Shown here one piece after another: positions 1 through 9,357 of a stretch of 33,398 nt of DNA. The position numbers were made by a program, and so were the translations under genes. How positions within the stretch are numbered: the stretch's first letter is position 1; every line of letters starts with the position of its first letter. This DNA comes from Methylobacillus sp. (lineage in GTDB: Bacteria > Pseudomonadota > Gammaproteobacteria > Burkholderiales > Methylophilaceae), in the NCBI GenBank assembly GCA_031285185.1, contig JAITWS010000100.1, positions 1-33,398 of the forward strand, given 5' to 3'. The notes under the pieces were generated by a model that was not told the origin of the DNA, searched no databases, and was given only the letters and a program-made list of their open reading frames with translations.

Positions 1-8
1 GCCGACCG

Positions 9-1028
9 ATGACGCGCTATCTGCTCAAACGTTTGTTCTGGATGATTCCGCTCCTGATCGGCATCAGCCTGATTTCGTTCTTCATCATGCACCTCGCGCC
101 CGGCGACATCACCACCACGGAAGCGGGATTCAACCCCAAGACCAGCGAGGAATCGCGCCAGAAACTGCGCGAGCTGTACAACCTCGACAAACCGCTCATC
201 ACGCAATACGGCCTGTGGCTCAAACGCATGGTCACGCTCGATTTCGGCACTTCTTTCGCAGGACACCAGAAGCCGGTGTTTTGGGAGCGCAAGGACGAAC
301 AAGGCAATGTGACGCCCGGCATGATACAAGAAGCGCTGCCGATCACGCTGCTTATCAACGTGCTGAGTTTGCTGCTTATCATCGCCGTCGCGCTGCCGCT
401 GGGCGTGATCTCGGCCACGCATCAAAACCGTCTGCCGGATCGCGCGATCACCGTGTTCGTGTTCATCGGTTTCGCCGTGCCGGGTTTTTGGCTCGCGCTG
501 TTGATGATGTACTGGTTCGGCGTGGCGCATCAATGGCTGCCGATTTCCGGGATGCACAGTCTGGGCTACGAAAACATGGGCGCGCTCGCAAGACTTTGGG
601 ATCTGGCGCGTCATCTCGCCATGCCCGTATTCATTTCCGCGCTGGGCGGTCTCGCCGGAATTTCGCTGTTCGTGCGTAACGGAATGCTGGACGTGCTGCA
701 TCAGGATTACATCACCACCGCGCGCGCCAAGGGGCTGCCCGAAAAAACCGTGGTCTATCGCCACGCCTTGCGTAATGCGCTCTTGCCGCTTATCACGCTG
801 CTCGGCCTTTCCATTCCCGGACTGATCGGCGGCTCGGTAATTTCCGAATCCATTTTCGCGATTCCCGGCATGGGCAAACTGTTTTTCGATGCCGTGATGA
901 TGCGCGATTTTCCGGTCGTCATGGGCATACTCACGATAGGCGCGGCGCTCACGCTCATCGGCAATCTGCTCGCCGATCTCGCCTATGCGTGGGCGGATCC
1001 GCGCGTGCGGCGCGGGGTGGCGCAATGA
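9..1028 (+). CDS. Peptide/oligopeptide ABC transporter permease, DppB/OppB type
   Basis: This is an inner-membrane permease subunit of a binding-protein-dependent peptide importer (339 aa, the usual OppB/DppB length). The N-terminus (MTRYLLKRL followed by a hydrophobic helix) is typical of OppB/DppB. Several further hydrophobic segments follow. The cytoplasmic EAA loop that docks the ATPase is visible around residues 237-260, with the pattern [11 protein letters not shown] followed by [10 protein letters not shown]. The ATG at 9 lies close to the window edge, so any binding-protein or upstream operon gene is out of view. It overlaps the next permease gene by 4 nt (ATGA), which implies translational coupling. 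The exact substrate (dipeptide, oligopeptide, microcin C-like or nickel) cannot be told from sequence. The family call is secure. Confidence 0.93.
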   Translation: MTRYLLKRLFWMIPLLIGISLISFFIMHLAPGDITTTEAGFNPKTSEESRQKLRELYNLDKPLITQYGLWLKRMVTLDFGTSFAGHQKPVFWERKDEQGNVTPGMIQEALPITLLINVLSLLLIIAVALPLGVISATHQNRLPDRAITVFVFIGFAVPGFWLALLMMYWFGVAHQWLPISGMHSLGYENMGALARLWDLARHLAMPVFISALGGLAGISLFVRNGMLDVLHQDYITTARAKGLPEKTVVYRHALRNALLPLITLLGLSIPGLIGGSVISESIFAIPGMGKLFFDAVMMRDFPVVMGILTIGAALTLIGNLLADLAYAWADPRVRRGVAQ

Positions 1029-1855
1029 AACGCGCGCTGCGTAATCCGCTCGCGCTCTGGGGATTCGTCATCATCGTCGGCGTGCTCGCGCTCGCCCTGC
1101 TCGCCCCGCTGATCGCGCCTTATGACCCGGACGCGGTGGATGTCAAAGCCATACTGCTCGCCCCTTCCGCAAGTCATTTCATGGGAACCGACAGTCTGGG
1201 GCGCGACGTTTTTTCGCGCATGTTGTACGGCGCGCGCATCTCACTTCTGGTCGGTTTTGTCGCGGTCGGCATCGCCACCGCCATCGGCATCGTGCTGGGC
1301 GCGCTCTCCGGCTACTATCGCGGCTGGGTGGATACGCTCATCATGCGGCTGGTGGATGTGATGCTTTCGATCCCGACGTTCTTTTTGATACTGGCCGTCA
1401 TCGCGTTTCTCACGCCGTCCATCTGGAACATCATGATCGTCATCGGGCTGACCTCGTGGATGGGCGTGACGCGGCTCGTGCGCGCGGAATTTCTGAGTTT
1501 GCGCGAGCGCGAATTCGTGCTCGCCTCAGCCACACTGGGCGCGCGCGACCACCGACTCATCTTCCGCCACTTGTTGCCGAACAGCCTCACGCCGGTCATC
1601 GTGAGTTTCGTGCTCGGCGTTGCGAGCGCGGTGCTGGTCGAATCGGGCTTGAGTTTTCTCGGTCTGGGCGTGCAACCGCCGCAAGCCTCGTGGGGCAACA
1701 TCCTCACCGAAGGCAAGGAGTACATCCAGTTCGCGTGGTGGCTGTCCTTCTTCCCCGGCATGGCGATACTGCTCACGGTGTTGGGTTATAATCTTTTGGG
1801 AGAGGGTCTGCGCGACGCGCTGGATCCGCGACATCACGGAAAAGGAAAAAATTAA
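1025..1855 (+). CDS. Peptide/oligopeptide ABC transporter permease, DppC/OppC type
   Basis: This is the second membrane subunit of the importer, partner of the preceding DppB-type permease (276 aa from the ATG at 1025). I chose this ATG over an upstream in-frame GTG at 989 because [13 protein letters not shown] matches the usual OppC N-terminus and it gives the ATGA coupling with the upstream gene. Residues about 50-60 carry the OppC-typical [14 protein letters not shown] signature, and the EAA loop ([23 protein letters not shown]) lies near residues 160-182. No ATPase (DppD/F) gene follows; instead fabI begins directly after the stop, so the ATPases must be upstream of the window or elsewhere. 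Confidence 0.93.
   Translation: MKRALRNPLALWGFVIIVGVLALALLAPLIAPYDPDAVDVKAILLAPSASHFMGTDSLGRDVFSRMLYGARISLLVGFVAVGIATAIGIVLGALSGYYRGWVDTLIMRLVDVMLSIPTFFLILAVIAFLTPSIWNIMIVIGLTSWMGVTRLVRAEFLSLREREFVLASATLGARDHRLIFRHLLPNSLTPVIVSFVLGVASAVLVESGLSFLGLGVQPPQASWGNILTEGKEYIQFAWWLSFFPGMAILLTVLGYNLLGEGLRDALDPRHHGKGKN
1787..1792 (+). promoter_or_regulatory. Possible internal -10 element ahead of fabI
   Basis: A perfect TATAAT lies inside the 3' end of the upstream permease gene, 63 nt before the fabI start. No good -35 hexamer is seen at 16-18 bp spacing. It could give fabI transcription independent of the transporter, but the match may be accidental. Low confidence. Confidence 0.25.
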
Positions 1856-2650
1856 ATGGCATTTCTCCAAGGCAAACGCGCGCTCATCGTCGGTATGCTC
1901 AGCAACCGCTCCATCGCCTACGGCATCGCGCACGCGATGAAACGCGAAGGCGCGGAACTCGCATTCACCTACCAAATGGACAAATTCGAAGAGCGCGTCT
2001 GCAAGCTCGCCGAAGAATTCAGCTCCAACATCGTCCTGCCCTGCGACGTGGCCGACGATGCCCAGATCGAAAACATGTTCGAAATCCTCAAAAAACAGTG
2101 GGACGCGTTCGACATCATCGTCCACTCCGTCGCCTTCGTACCCAAGGTCGCGCTGGCCGGAGATTATCTCGAATCCACCACGCGCGACTACTTCAAAATC
2201 GCGCACGACATCAGCTCCTACAGCTTCCTTGCGCTCGCCAAAGCCGCGCTGCCGATGATGGAAGGTCGCAACGGCGCATTGCTCACACTGAGCTATCTCG
2301 GCGCGGAACGCACCATGCCCAACTACAACGTCATGGGCGTCGCCAAAGCCAGCCTCGAAGCCAACGTGCGCTACATGGCGCAAAGCCTGGGGCCGCGCGG
2401 CATCCGCGTCAACGCCGTCTCCGCCGGCCCGATCAAAACGCTCGCCGCCTCCGGCATCGCGGGCTTCGACAAAATGATGGACTTCAACGAAAAACACGCC
2501 CCGCTGCGCCGCAACGTCACCATAGAAGAAGTCGGCAACGTCGCCGCCTTCCTCTGCAGCGACCTCGCCAGCGGCATCACCGGCGAAATCACCTACGTTG
2601 ACGGCGGCATGAACACCGCCGCCGCGGGGTCGGTCGAGGCGATGCTTTGA
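1856..2650 (+). CDS. fabI: Enoyl-[acyl-carrier-protein] reductase (NADH) FabI
   Basis: FabI catalyses the last reduction of each fatty-acid elongation cycle (trans-2-enoyl-ACP to acyl-ACP) in the cytoplasm. The protein is 264 aa, standard length. It is an atypical short-chain dehydrogenase with nucleotide-binding residues [13 protein letters not shown] at about 13-25 and the FabI active-site pattern Y147, Y157 and K164 (Y-x6-K), one residue offset from E. coli numbering. The start codon follows the permease stop with no gap; an AAAGGAAAAAATTAA stretch gives a purine-rich ribosome binding site. It is the last gene of its transcription unit and is followed by a hairpin terminator shared with convergent ppiD. 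This is the triclosan-target type of ENR. Confidence 0.97.
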   Translation: MAFLQGKRALIVGMLSNRSIAYGIAHAMKREGAELAFTYQMDKFEERVCKLAEEFSSNIVLPCDVADDAQIENMFEILKKQWDAFDIIVHSVAFVPKVALAGDYLESTTRDYFKIAHDISSYSFLALAKAALPMMEGRNGALLTLSYLGAERTMPNYNVMGVAKASLEANVRYMAQSLGPRGIRVNAVSAGPIKTLAASGIAGFDKMMDFNEKHAPLRRNVTIEEVGNVAAFLCSDLASGITGEITYVDGGMNTAAAGSVEAML

Positions 2651-2684
2651 TTTGCTGATTCCCCTTCATGCTGTGGAATAAAAC

Positions 2685-2711
2685 AAAAGGGCTGCCACGG
2701 CAGCCCTTTTT
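2685..2711. terminator. Bidirectional rho-independent terminator between fabI and ppiD
   Basis: AAAA, then stem GGGCTGC (2689-2695), loop CACG and stem GCAGCCC (2700-2706), then TTTTT. The flanking A and T tracts allow it to work for both convergent genes. Almost the same sequence recurs at 11902-11935. Confidence 0.88.
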
Positions 2712-2728
2712 AATTCACCTCAATCCGC

Positions 2729-4624
2729 TTACTGCGGCTTTGTTTCGAGCAAGCGTTTGTTGATCTTGATCTTGGCCTGATCCCGCAAGGCGTTCATCCA
2801 GGCGGCGGTGTAGGCTTCCGCGAACGCGCTTTCCATTTCGCCGCGCAGCAGTTTGCGTTCGTCGGCGTCGGTCGGCGCGCTGCCTTCCACTTTGGAAACA
2901 CGTATCAGGACATAGCCCTGGTTGGCAACTTCCACGCCGTCGAAGGCGGGCAGTTTTGCGACATTGACGCGAAACGCCTGTTTCATCACGGTATCGCTCA
3001 GCCCCTGGGCGTTTTTGCGGTCTATGGTCACGTCGGGAATCCAGTCCAGCTCCGCGGTTTGTCCCTTGCGTAAGGCCTCCAGCGTTTCCTTGCCTTTTTT
3101 GACGGCCAGCGCGACGGCTTGTTCGTGTTTGAGATAGTCTTCCAGCGGTTTTTGCACTTCGTCGAAACTGCGCGGCGCGGCGGGTTTGTATTCTTCGACA
3201 CGCGCCACCAGCATTGTATTGGGGCCGACTTCGATGGCTTCGGTATTGCGTTTGTTTTTCAGCGTATCGTCGGAAAAAACTGCGCCCACCAATTTGTCGC
3301 TCTTGAAAAAGCTTTGCATTTCCGCGCGCCCCATGAACGGGCTGGTTTGCATCTCCATGCCAAACTCCTTGACCAGCGGTTCCAGACTGTCGGATTGCGT
3401 GTAGGCCATTTCGTTGAATTTGTCGGCTTTTTCATTGAACTGATCCACGGCTTTTTGATAGAGCAGATTGGCGCGAACCTGCGCCTTGACCTCGTCGAAG
3501 GTCGGTGCCGATCCTTGGATGCCGGTCAGTTTGATGATGTGATAACCGAATTGCGATTCAACCAAGCCGCTGATCGCGCCGGGTGTCATGCTGAATACCG
3601 CATCCTCAACCGGCTGGGGCAACGTCTTATCGCGGCGATAAGTGCCAAAATCACCGCCATTTTGCGCTGAACCTACATCCTGCGAGTATTTTTTTGCCAA
3701 TTCCGCAAAATTGTCGGGATGCGCTTTCACTTCGGCCAGCACTTCCTGTGCTTTTTCCAGCGCCGCTTTTTTGGAGGCATCATCACCTTTTCCGATGCCG
3801 ATCACAATAGTGCTGAAACGCCGCTGTTCCTCGCCCTGAAAATCCCCGCGATGTTCGTCGTAATAATTTTTCACTTCGTCATCGGTGACCTGCACCTGCC
3901 GGATCAGATCGTTCGCGGCAAGCAGCACAAATTGCAACTTGACCTGCTCCGGCACTTGAAACTTGTCCTTGTTTTTTTCGTAGTAATCCTTGACCTGCTG
4001 CGCGTCAACCTTGGTCTGACTCATAAACTCATCCGCCCGGATTTCCACGACACTGACTTCGCGCTGCTGACGTTCGATCTGCATGGTTTTGTCCAGCAGC
4101 GCATCCGGCACAAACGCGGCGGCGGCGATGCCATTCTGCACCTGCTGCGTCAGCAAGGTGTTACGCATACGCGCCTCGAACCTGCTGGGCGTGAGATTGT
4201 TCACTTCCAGCGTTTTGCCGTAAACCTCGTTTGAAAAAACGCCGTCTTTCTGAAACTCGGGCAGCGAGAGAATGAAGTTGTTCAGGGATTCGTCGGGAAA
4301 CGCGAAGTGGCTGCGCCGGATTTCCGCATCCAGCAATTTGGTGTTGATGAGCTGATCCAGCACATACTGACGCACTTCGGGATTTTCCGCAAAATCCGCG
4401 CCGTCCTTTTCCCCGGCGGCGCGACGCTGATCGAGAAGTTTACGCATATTGTCATCAAATTCCTGCGCCGTGACTTTCTGGTCTCCCACCTCGGCCACGC
4501 CCACGCCGGAGCCGACTCCGCTCAACCAGGTATCAACCCCGTAAATCATAAACGTCAACGGCACGATGACGAGCACCGCCTTGCCGAACTTCCCTTGGGC
4601 AAAATTGCGAAACACTTCCAGCAT
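2729..4624 (-). CDS. ppiD: Periplasmic folding chaperone / peptidyl-prolyl isomerase PpiD (SurA_N + parvulin)
   Basis: PpiD is an inner-membrane-anchored chaperone that assists proteins emerging from the Sec translocon. The 631-aa length matches the E. coli protein (623). The N-terminus (MLEVFRNFAQGKFGKAVL) leads into a single transmembrane helix at about residues 15-33, after which the rest faces the periplasm. A SurA_N-type helical domain spans roughly 35-200 and a parvulin (PpiC) domain about 268-367, recognisable from FAELAKKYSQD, GGDFG and FGYHIIKL. The ATG at 4624 is preceded by AGAGAA. It is the last protein gene of the quality-control block after hup and the two tRNAs, and shares its terminator with fabI. 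Confidence 0.95.
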   Translation of the reverse strand: MLEVFRNFAQGKFGKAVLVIVPLTFMIYGVDTWLSGVGSGVGVAEVGDQKVTAQEFDDNMRKLLDQRRAAGEKDGADFAENPEVRQYVLDQLINTKLLDAEIRRSHFAFPDESLNNFILSLPEFQKDGVFSNEVYGKTLEVNNLTPSRFEARMRNTLLTQQVQNGIAAAAFVPDALLDKTMQIERQQREVSVVEIRADEFMSQTKVDAQQVKDYYEKNKDKFQVPEQVKLQFVLLAANDLIRQVQVTDDEVKNYYDEHRGDFQGEEQRRFSTIVIGIGKGDDASKKAALEKAQEVLAEVKAHPDNFAELAKKYSQDVGSAQNGGDFGTYRRDKTLPQPVEDAVFSMTPGAISGLVESQFGYHIIKLTGIQGSAPTFDEVKAQVRANLLYQKAVDQFNEKADKFNEMAYTQSDSLEPLVKEFGMEMQTSPFMGRAEMQSFFKSDKLVGAVFSDDTLKNKRNTEAIEVGPNTMLVARVEEYKPAAPRSFDEVQKPLEDYLKHEQAVALAVKKGKETLEALRKGQTAELDWIPDVTIDRKNAQGLSDTVMKQAFRVNVAKLPAFDGVEVANQGYVLIRVSKVEGSAPTDADERKLLRGEMESAFAEAYTAAWMNALRDQAKIKINKRLLETKPQ

Positions 4625-4686
4625 GATTTTATTCTCTGCGATGAATGCCCATCCGATAAGGCTTTGGGCGGCGTTAAAAAGCGATG

Positions 4687-4695
4687 ACTATACCA
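4687..4695 (-). promoter_or_regulatory. Candidate extended -10 promoter for ppiD
   Basis: Read on the minus strand the sequence is TGGTATAGT, an extended -10 (TG-N-TATAGT), about 63 nt upstream of the ppiD ATG. No clear -35 is visible, which is tolerated in extended -10 promoters. It lies downstream of the tRNA terminator, so ppiD would be transcribed separately. Confidence 0.4.
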
Positions 4696-4745
4696 TAGTT
4701 GACCGGATGCCGGCGCATCGTCGAAATCGCGGCGTATTGACAAAG

Positions 4746-4778
4746 AAAAACGGCAAACCTCGCGGTCTGCCGTTTTTT
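4746..4778. terminator. Terminator of the tRNA-Val/tRNA-Asp unit
   Basis: The stem is CGGCA-A-ACC / GGT-C-TGCCG (4751-4772) with loop TCGC and one mismatch. It is flanked by AAAAA (4746-4750) and TTTTTT (4773-4778). On the minus strand this gives a U-tract right after tRNA-Asp, so it most likely ends the hup-tRNA-Val-tRNA-Asp transcript. Confidence 0.75.
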
Positions 4779-4783
4779 GTCAT

Positions 4784-4860
4784 TGGCGGAGTGGACGGGG
4801 CTCGAACCCGCGACCCCCGGCGTGACAGGCCGGTATTCTAACCAACTGAACTACCACTCC
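4784..4860 (-). tRNA. tRNA-Asp (anticodon GTC)
   Basis: This is a 77-nt cloverleaf on the minus strand with encoded CCA. The acceptor stem is GGAGTGG/CCACTCC with discriminator G. The D arm is TTCAGTTGGTTAGAA, the anticodon loop CTGTCAC reads GTC, and the T arm is GCGGGTTCGAGCCCCGT. It lies just downstream of tRNA-Val in the same direction. Confidence 0.97.
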
Positions 4861-4883
4861 AAAAACATTCGTGCCCAGCGGTT

Positions 4884-4959
4884 TGGTGGGTGCTGACGGG
4901 ATCGAACCGCCGACATTCGCCTTGTAAGGGCGACGCTCTACCAGCTGAGCTAAGCACCC
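4884..4959 (-). tRNA. tRNA-Val (anticodon TAC)
   Basis: This is a 76-nt cloverleaf on the minus strand with encoded CCA. The acceptor stem is GGGTGCT/AGCACCC with discriminator A. The D arm is GCTCAGCTGGTAGAGC, the anticodon loop CTTACAA reads TAC, and the T arm is GGCGGTTCGATCCCGTC. It starts 21 nt after the HU gene, so it is probably transcribed with hup and tRNA-Asp. Confidence 0.97.
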
Positions 4960-4980
4960 TTTGCTACCGAGCAAAGTCGG

Positions 4981-5253
4981 CTATTTTACAGCATCCTTCA
5001 GCGCTTTGCCAGCCCGGAATCGCGGAGAATTCGCGGCCTTGATCTTGATGGCAGCGCCGGTGCGCGGGTTGCGACCCGTGCGCGCGGCGCGCTTGCCGAC
5101 ATGGAACGTGCCGAAGCCGATCAGGGTCACGGGATCTCCCTTTTTGAGCGACTTCTTGATGGCGGTGGTTGCGGCATCCAGTGCGCGCGCTGCGGAGGCC
5201 TTGGACAGGCCGGAGTGTTTTGCGAGTTGGTCAATCAATTCGGATTTGTTCAC
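4981..5253 (-). CDS. hupB: Nucleoid protein HU
   Basis: HU is a small basic dimeric DNA-bending protein of the nucleoid. It is 90 aa when started at the GTG at 5253, which gives the canonical (M)[17 protein letters not shown] start. A longer reading to 5394 is rejected because it would cross the promoter, and an AAGGGGA ribosome binding site sits 6-7 nt upstream of the GTG. The HU signature [21 protein letters not shown] spans about residues 46-66, forming the beta-arm with its conserved RNP tip. It lies downstream of lon, the standard lon-hupB neighbourhood, and upstream of two tRNA genes. The alternative paralogue name (hupA) cannot be excluded. Confidence 0.95.
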   Translation of the reverse strand: MNKSELIDQLAKHSGLSKASAARALDAATTAIKKSLKKGDPVTLIGFGTFHVGKRAARTGRNPRTGAAIKIKAANSPRFRAGKALKDAVK

Positions 5254-5307
5254 GGGCAATCCCCTTTCGACGAGTTGAGAGTGGCAGGAACATCCTGTCA
5301 CTTGCGC

Positions 5308-5337
5308 TTTATAGCAAGCGGCAAAAGATTGTGTCAA
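5308..5337 (-). promoter_or_regulatory. Sigma-70 promoter of hup
   Basis: On the minus strand there is a perfect -35 TTGACA (5332-5337), an 18-bp spacer and a -10 TATAAA (5308-5313). Initiation near 5301 would give a leader of about 47 nt ending in the AAGGGGA ribosome binding site. Confidence 0.75.
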
Positions 5338-5378
5338 GGGCTTTTCGGCAGGATGACGGAGATATTTTGTTGTGATCC

Positions 5379-5465
5379 GATCGTCCCCGCGCAAGCGGGA
5401 ACCCGGAGTTTCCTGATGATAGTAAAAACCGGATTCCCGCCTGCGCGGGAATAAACGGAACGATC
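5379..5465. repeat. Inverted pair of dRS3-like REP repeats between lon and hup
   Basis: Two ~24-nt imperfect copies face each other (5383-5406 and 5429-5455). The right copy contains ATTCCC-N8-GGGAAT (5433-5452), the form of the neisserial dRS3 repeat. Outer ends GATCGT...ACGATC also pair. The pair could fold into a long hairpin on the lon transcript, and its edge touches the lon stop codon. It may act as a transcript-end stabiliser or attenuator; this role is inferred. Confidence 0.7.
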
Positions 5466-7902
5466 AGTGCGTGACCACCGTCGCCGGTTTTTCCGCGCTT
5501 TCGCTTTTCGGCGTTTCGGCCACGGGCGCAACGGTTTCCATCGGTTCGGGCATACGTTCAAGCGCGATTTCCAGCACCTGATCTATCCACTTGACCGGGT
5601 GGATGTCGAGTTTGTTTTTGATGTTGTCGGGAATATCCACCAGATCCTTCACGTTCTGCTCGGGCAGCATCACGGTTTTGATGCCGCCGCGATGCGCGGC
5701 CAGCAGCTTTTCCTTGAGGCCGCCTATGGGCAGCACTTCGCCGCGCAGCGTGATTTCGCCCGTCATGGCGACATCGGCGCGCACCGGAATGTCGCACAGC
5801 GCGGAGACCAGCGCGGTGCACAGCGCAATGCCCGCGGAGGGACCGTCCTTGGGCGTGGCGCCTTCCGGCAGGTGGACGTGGATGTCTTTCTTTTCGTAGA
5901 AATCGCCGGGAATGCCGAGCCGTTCGGAACGGCTGCGAACCACGGTGCGCGCGGCCTCGATGGATTCCTTCATCACATCGCCCAACTGCCCGGTGCGAAT
6001 GATGTTGCCCTTGCCGGGCATCACGGTCGCTTCTATGGTCAGCAATTCGCCGCCCACTTCCGTCCACGCGAGGCCGGTCACCTGGCCGACCTGGTTGGCT
6101 TTGCTGGCGAGTCCAAAATCATACCGCTGCACGCCAAGATATTTGTCCAGATTGCGCGGCGTGACCGTGATACGTCTGGCTTCGCCGCTTTTGTTTTTGG
6201 ATTTGCTCACGGTCAATTCCTTGACCACCTTGCGGCAGATTTTTGAAATCTCGCGATCCAGACTGCGTACTCCCGCTTCGCGCGTGTAATAACGCACGAT
6301 GTCGCGCACCGTGTTTTCGGAAACGTTGATCTCCGCCGCTTTCAGCCCGTGCGTTTTCAACTGCTTGGGCAGCAGATAATTCATCGCGATATTGACCTTC
6401 TCATCTTCGGTGTAGCCGGAAAGCCGGATCACTTCCATGCGGTCGAGCAGCGCGGGCGGAATGTTGAGCGAGTTGGAAGTCGCGACGAACATCACGTCGG
6501 ACAAATCATATTCGACTTCAACGTAGTGATCGGTAAACGTGTGGTTCTGCTCGGGGTCGAGCACTTCCAGCAATGCCGAGGACGGATCGCCGCGAAAATC
6601 CTGTCCCATCTTGTCCACTTCGTCGAGCAGGAACAGCGGATTCCGCACGCCGACCTTGCTCATGCTTTGCAACACCTTGCCCGGCATGGAGCCGATATAG
6701 GTGCGCCTGTGGCCGCGAATTTCGGATTCGTCATGCACACCGCCCAGCGCCATACGCACGAATTTGCGGTTGACCGCGCGTGCGATGCTTTGGCCGAGCG
6801 ATGTTTTGCCCACGCCGGGCGGACCGACCAGACACAGGATAGGCCCTTTCAACTTGTCCACGCGCTGCTGCACGGCGAGATATTCGATGATGCGTTCCTT
6901 GACCTTTTCGAGGCCAAAGTGGTCGGCATCGAGGATTTTTTCGGCCTCGCGCAAATCCTTGCTGATTCTGGTTTTCTTCTTCCACGGCAGGCCGACCAGC
7001 GTTTCGATGTAATTCCGCACCACCGTCGCCTCGGCGGACATGGGCGACATCATCTTCAACTTTTTCAGTTCGCCGTGAACCTTGGTCAGCGCCTCCTTGG
7101 GCAGTCGCGCGGCCTTGATGCGCTTTTCGAGATCATCAATGTCGGCGTTGTCGTCCTGCTCGCCGAGTTCCTTCTGGATCGCCTTGACCTGCTCGTTCAG
7201 ATAATACTCGCGCTGGCTTTTTTCCATCTGCCGTTTGACGCGGCCACGGATACGTTTCTCGACCTGCAAAATGTCAATTTCGGCCTCAAGCAAACCGAGC
7301 AAATGCTCCAGCCGCTTGCCGATGTCGAACATCTCCAGAATCTCCTGCTTTTCCTCCAGCTTGAGCGTCAGGTGCGCGGTGATGGTGTCGGCAAGACGGC
7401 CACCGTCATCAATCGTGGCGAGCGAGGTCAGGATTTCCGGCGGAATTTTTTTGTGCAGTTTGACGTACTGGTCAAACTGCGTGAATACGGTACGCATCAA
7501 CGCCTGAATCTCGCTGTTGGCGCCGACCGCGGAATCCACGCGCTCCACTCGGGCGGCGCAGAATCCATCCACTTCGGCGAACTCCGTCACGCGGGCGCGA
7601 TGCACGCCCTCGACCAGCACTTTCACCGTGCCGTCCGGCAGCTTGAGCATTTGCAACACGGTCGCCACGGTTCCGACGGTATATAAATCCTCGGCTTGCG
7701 GATCGTCGTTGTTGGGCGATTTCTGGGCGACCAGCAAAATCTTTTTCTGCTGCTGGGCGGCGGTTTCCAGCGCCTTGACGGACTTGGCGCGCCCCACGAA
7801 CAGCGGAATGACGAGATGCGGATAAACCACCACATCACGCAAGGGCAACAAGGGAAGCAAGTCGGATTCGGCGGGAACTGCTTGATCGGTAAACTCTGTC
7901 AT
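5464..7902 (-). CDS. lon: ATP-dependent protease Lon
   Basis: Lon is a cytoplasmic AAA+ serine protease that degrades misfolded and regulatory proteins. The 812-aa length is normal for LonA. The N-terminal LON substrate domain (about 15-205, with [19 protein letters not shown]) is followed by a coiled-coil region (about 215-250). The AAA+ module has Walker [10 protein letters not shown] at 360-368 and Walker B LFLLDEVD at 423-430. The protease domain has catalytic Ser689 ([10 protein letters not shown]) and Lys732 ([10 protein letters not shown]). An AAAGG ribosome binding site is 7 nt before the ATG. A sigma-32 promoter and a leader hairpin lie directly upstream, so heat-shock induction is expected. 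The C-terminal tail (about 785-812) is Pro/Ala/Glu-rich and variable in the family. Confidence 0.98.
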   Translation of the reverse strand: MTEFTDQAVPAESDLLPLLPLRDVVVYPHLVIPLFVGRAKSVKALETAAQQQKKILLVAQKSPNNDDPQAEDLYTVGTVATVLQMLKLPDGTVKVLVEGVHRARVTEFAEVDGFCAARVERVDSAVGANSEIQALMRTVFTQFDQYVKLHKKIPPEILTSLATIDDGGRLADTITAHLTLKLEEKQEILEMFDIGKRLEHLLGLLEAEIDILQVEKRIRGRVKRQMEKSQREYYLNEQVKAIQKELGEQDDNADIDDLEKRIKAARLPKEALTKVHGELKKLKMMSPMSAEATVVRNYIETLVGLPWKKKTRISKDLREAEKILDADHFGLEKVKERIIEYLAVQQRVDKLKGPILCLVGPPGVGKTSLGQSIARAVNRKFVRMALGGVHDESEIRGHRRTYIGSMPGKVLQSMSKVGVRNPLFLLDEVDKMGQDFRGDPSSALLEVLDPEQNHTFTDHYVEVEYDLSDVMFVATSNSLNIPPALLDRMEVIRLSGYTEDEKVNIAMNYLLPKQLKTHGLKAAEINVSENTVRDIVRYYTREAGVRSLDREISKICRKVVKELTVSKSKNKSGEARRITVTPRNLDKYLGVQRYDFGLASKANQVGQVTGLAWTEVGGELLTIEATVMPGKGNIIRTGQLGDVMKESIEAARTVVRSRSERLGIPGDFYEKKDIHVHLPEGATPKDGPSAGIALCTALVSALCDIPVRADVAMTGEITLRGEVLPIGGLKEKLLAAHRGGIKTVMLPEQNVKDLVDIPDNIKNKLDIHPVKWIDQVLEIALERMPEPMETVAPVAETPKSESAEKPATVVTH

Positions 7903-7926
7903 GGATAAACCTTTGCTATGACCGTC

Positions 7927-7941
7927 CCGGCACTATGCCGG
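7927..7941 (-). promoter_or_regulatory. Hairpin at the 5' end of the lon leader
   Basis: A perfect inverted repeat CCGGCA-CTA-TGCCGG lies between the predicted sigma-32 start site (about 7945) and the lon ribosome binding site. A 6-bp GC-rich stem at the very 5' end of the mRNA could protect it from decay. It does not cover the ribosome binding site, so it is unlikely to be an RNA thermometer. Confidence 0.4.
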
Positions 7942-7951
7942 AACGTTGACT

Positions 7952-7979
7952 ACATGGGGGCGTTTCTCCGCCTTTCAAG
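7952..7979 (-). promoter_or_regulatory. Sigma-32 (RpoH) heat-shock promoter of lon
   Basis: Read on the minus strand: CTTGAAA (7973-7979), a 13-bp spacer and CCCCATGT (7952-7959). This matches the enterobacterial sigma-32 consensus CTTGAAA-N11-16-CCCCATNT at every specified base. It lies about 50 nt upstream of the lon ATG, so lon would be heat-inducible separately from tig-clpP-clpX. Confidence 0.85.
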
Positions 7980-8039
7980 GGCGATCATCGCAGGCTGGAA
8001 AGAGCGCACTGCTCACCCAACCCGCGAATCGCGTATGCC

Positions 8040-9308
8040 CTAGCTGGCGGATTCCGCCACGCGCGGCGGGTCGGAATAAATCAGAATCGGCGGCGTTTCG
8101 CCGCGCACCACGCCCTCGTCCACCACCACCTTGTTCAGATTGGTCATGGAAGGCAGATCAAACATGATGTCTATCAGCGAATGTTCCAGTATCGAGCGCA
8201 AGCCGCGCGCGCCGGTCTTGCGTTCCAGCGCCTTTTTCGCGACCAGCTTCAATGCGGGTTCGCGGAATTCCAGATCCACGCCTTCCATCTTGAACAGTTT
8301 GACATACTGCTTGGTCAGCGCGTTTTTGGGTTCGATCAAAATTTTCATCAGCGCCGCCTCGTCCAGCGATTCCAGCGTCGCCACGGCGGGCAGACGACCG
8401 ACAAACTCGGGAATCAGGCCGAACTTGATGAGGTCTTCCGGCTCCACGCCGCGCAACACTTCGCCGACCGCGCGCGCGTCGTCCTTGCTGTTCACTTCCG
8501 CGCCGAAACCGATGCCGCCTTTTTCGGAACGGCGGCGTATGATTTTTTCCAGCCCGTCGAACGCGCCGCCACAGATAAACAGGATATTGGTCGAATCCAG
8601 TTGCACAAACTCCTGCGTCGGATGCTTGCGTCCGCCCTGCGGCGGCACGGAAGCGATCGTGCCTTCGATGAGCTTGAGCAGCGCCTGCTGCACGCCCTCG
8701 CCGGAAACGTCGCGCGTGATCGAAGGGTTGTCCGACTTGCGCGAAATTTTATCAATTTCGTCTATGTAAACGATGCCGCGCTGCGCCTTTTCCACGTCGT
8801 AATCGCATTTTTGCAGCAGCTTCTGCATGATGTTCTCGACATCCTCGCCCACATAACCAGCCTCGGTCAGCGTGGTCGCGTCGGCGATCACAAAAGGCAC
8901 ATCCAGCAGACGCGCCAGGGTTTGCGCGAGCAAGGTCTTGCCAGAGCCGGTCGGACCGATCAGCAGAATGTTGGTCTTGGCGATTTCAACATCGTCCTTC
9001 TGATGCGTCTGTCCCAGCCGCTTGTAGTGGTTGTAAACTGCCACCGACAAAATTTTCTTGGCCGGAGTCTGGCCGATCACATACTGATCGAGAATCTCGC
9101 AGATTTCCTTGGGCGTGGGCAGACTGTTGTCGCGCGGCTTGAGGTTGTTGTCCTGCGAAACTTCCTCGCGGATGATGTCGTTGCACAGATCAACGCACTC
9201 GTCGCAAATGAATACGGAAGGGCCTGCGATCAACTTGCGTACTTCATGCTGGCTCTTGCCGCAAAACGAGCAATAAAGCAGCTTTTCACCTTCCGTCGTA
9301 CTGGCCAT
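8040..9308 (-). CDS. clpX: ATP-dependent Clp protease ATP-binding subunit ClpX
   Basis: ClpX is a hexameric AAA+ unfoldase that recognises tagged substrates and feeds them into ClpP. At 422 aa it has normal length. The N-terminal zinc-binding domain shows Cys13, Cys16, Cys35 and Cys38. Walker A GPTGSGKT is at 118-125 and Walker B VYIDEID at about 180-186. The IGF loop (GGIGFG) that docks on ClpP is present. It lies 49 nt downstream of clpP in the tig-clpP-clpX cluster; AGGGA is 6 nt before the ATG. It is followed by lon, which has its own promoter. Confidence 0.98.
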   Translation of the reverse strand: MASTTEGEKLLYCSFCGKSQHEVRKLIAGPSVFICDECVDLCNDIIREEVSQDNNLKPRDNSLPTPKEICEILDQYVIGQTPAKKILSVAVYNHYKRLGQTHQKDDVEIAKTNILLIGPTGSGKTLLAQTLARLLDVPFVIADATTLTEAGYVGEDVENIMQKLLQKCDYDVEKAQRGIVYIDEIDKISRKSDNPSITRDVSGEGVQQALLKLIEGTIASVPPQGGRKHPTQEFVQLDSTNILFICGGAFDGLEKIIRRRSEKGGIGFGAEVNSKDDARAVGEVLRGVEPEDLIKFGLIPEFVGRLPAVATLESLDEAALMKILIEPKNALTKQYVKLFKMEGVDLEFREPALKLVAKKALERKTGARGLRSILEHSLIDIMFDLPSMTNLNKVVVDEGVVRGETPPILIYSDPPRVAESAS

Positions 9309-9357
9309 AATGAATCCCTGTTAGTTAAATCGTTGCTTGAAACGTGTTGCCGCTATC

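Noticed and set aside
9..1855. Complete peptide transporter operon
   Set aside because: Only two permease subunits are in the window; no binding protein or ATPase is seen, so the substrate cannot be assigned.
4780..4974. A 64-aa frame across the two tRNA genes
   Set aside because: It is a translated tRNA artefact (AQLVERRPYKANVGGSIPSAPT-type text arises whenever tRNAs are translated).
6349..7686. Long + strand open frame opposite lon (445 codons)
   Set aside because: The minus-strand Lon protein is complete and conserved across this stretch; the + frame arises from codon bias at high GC.
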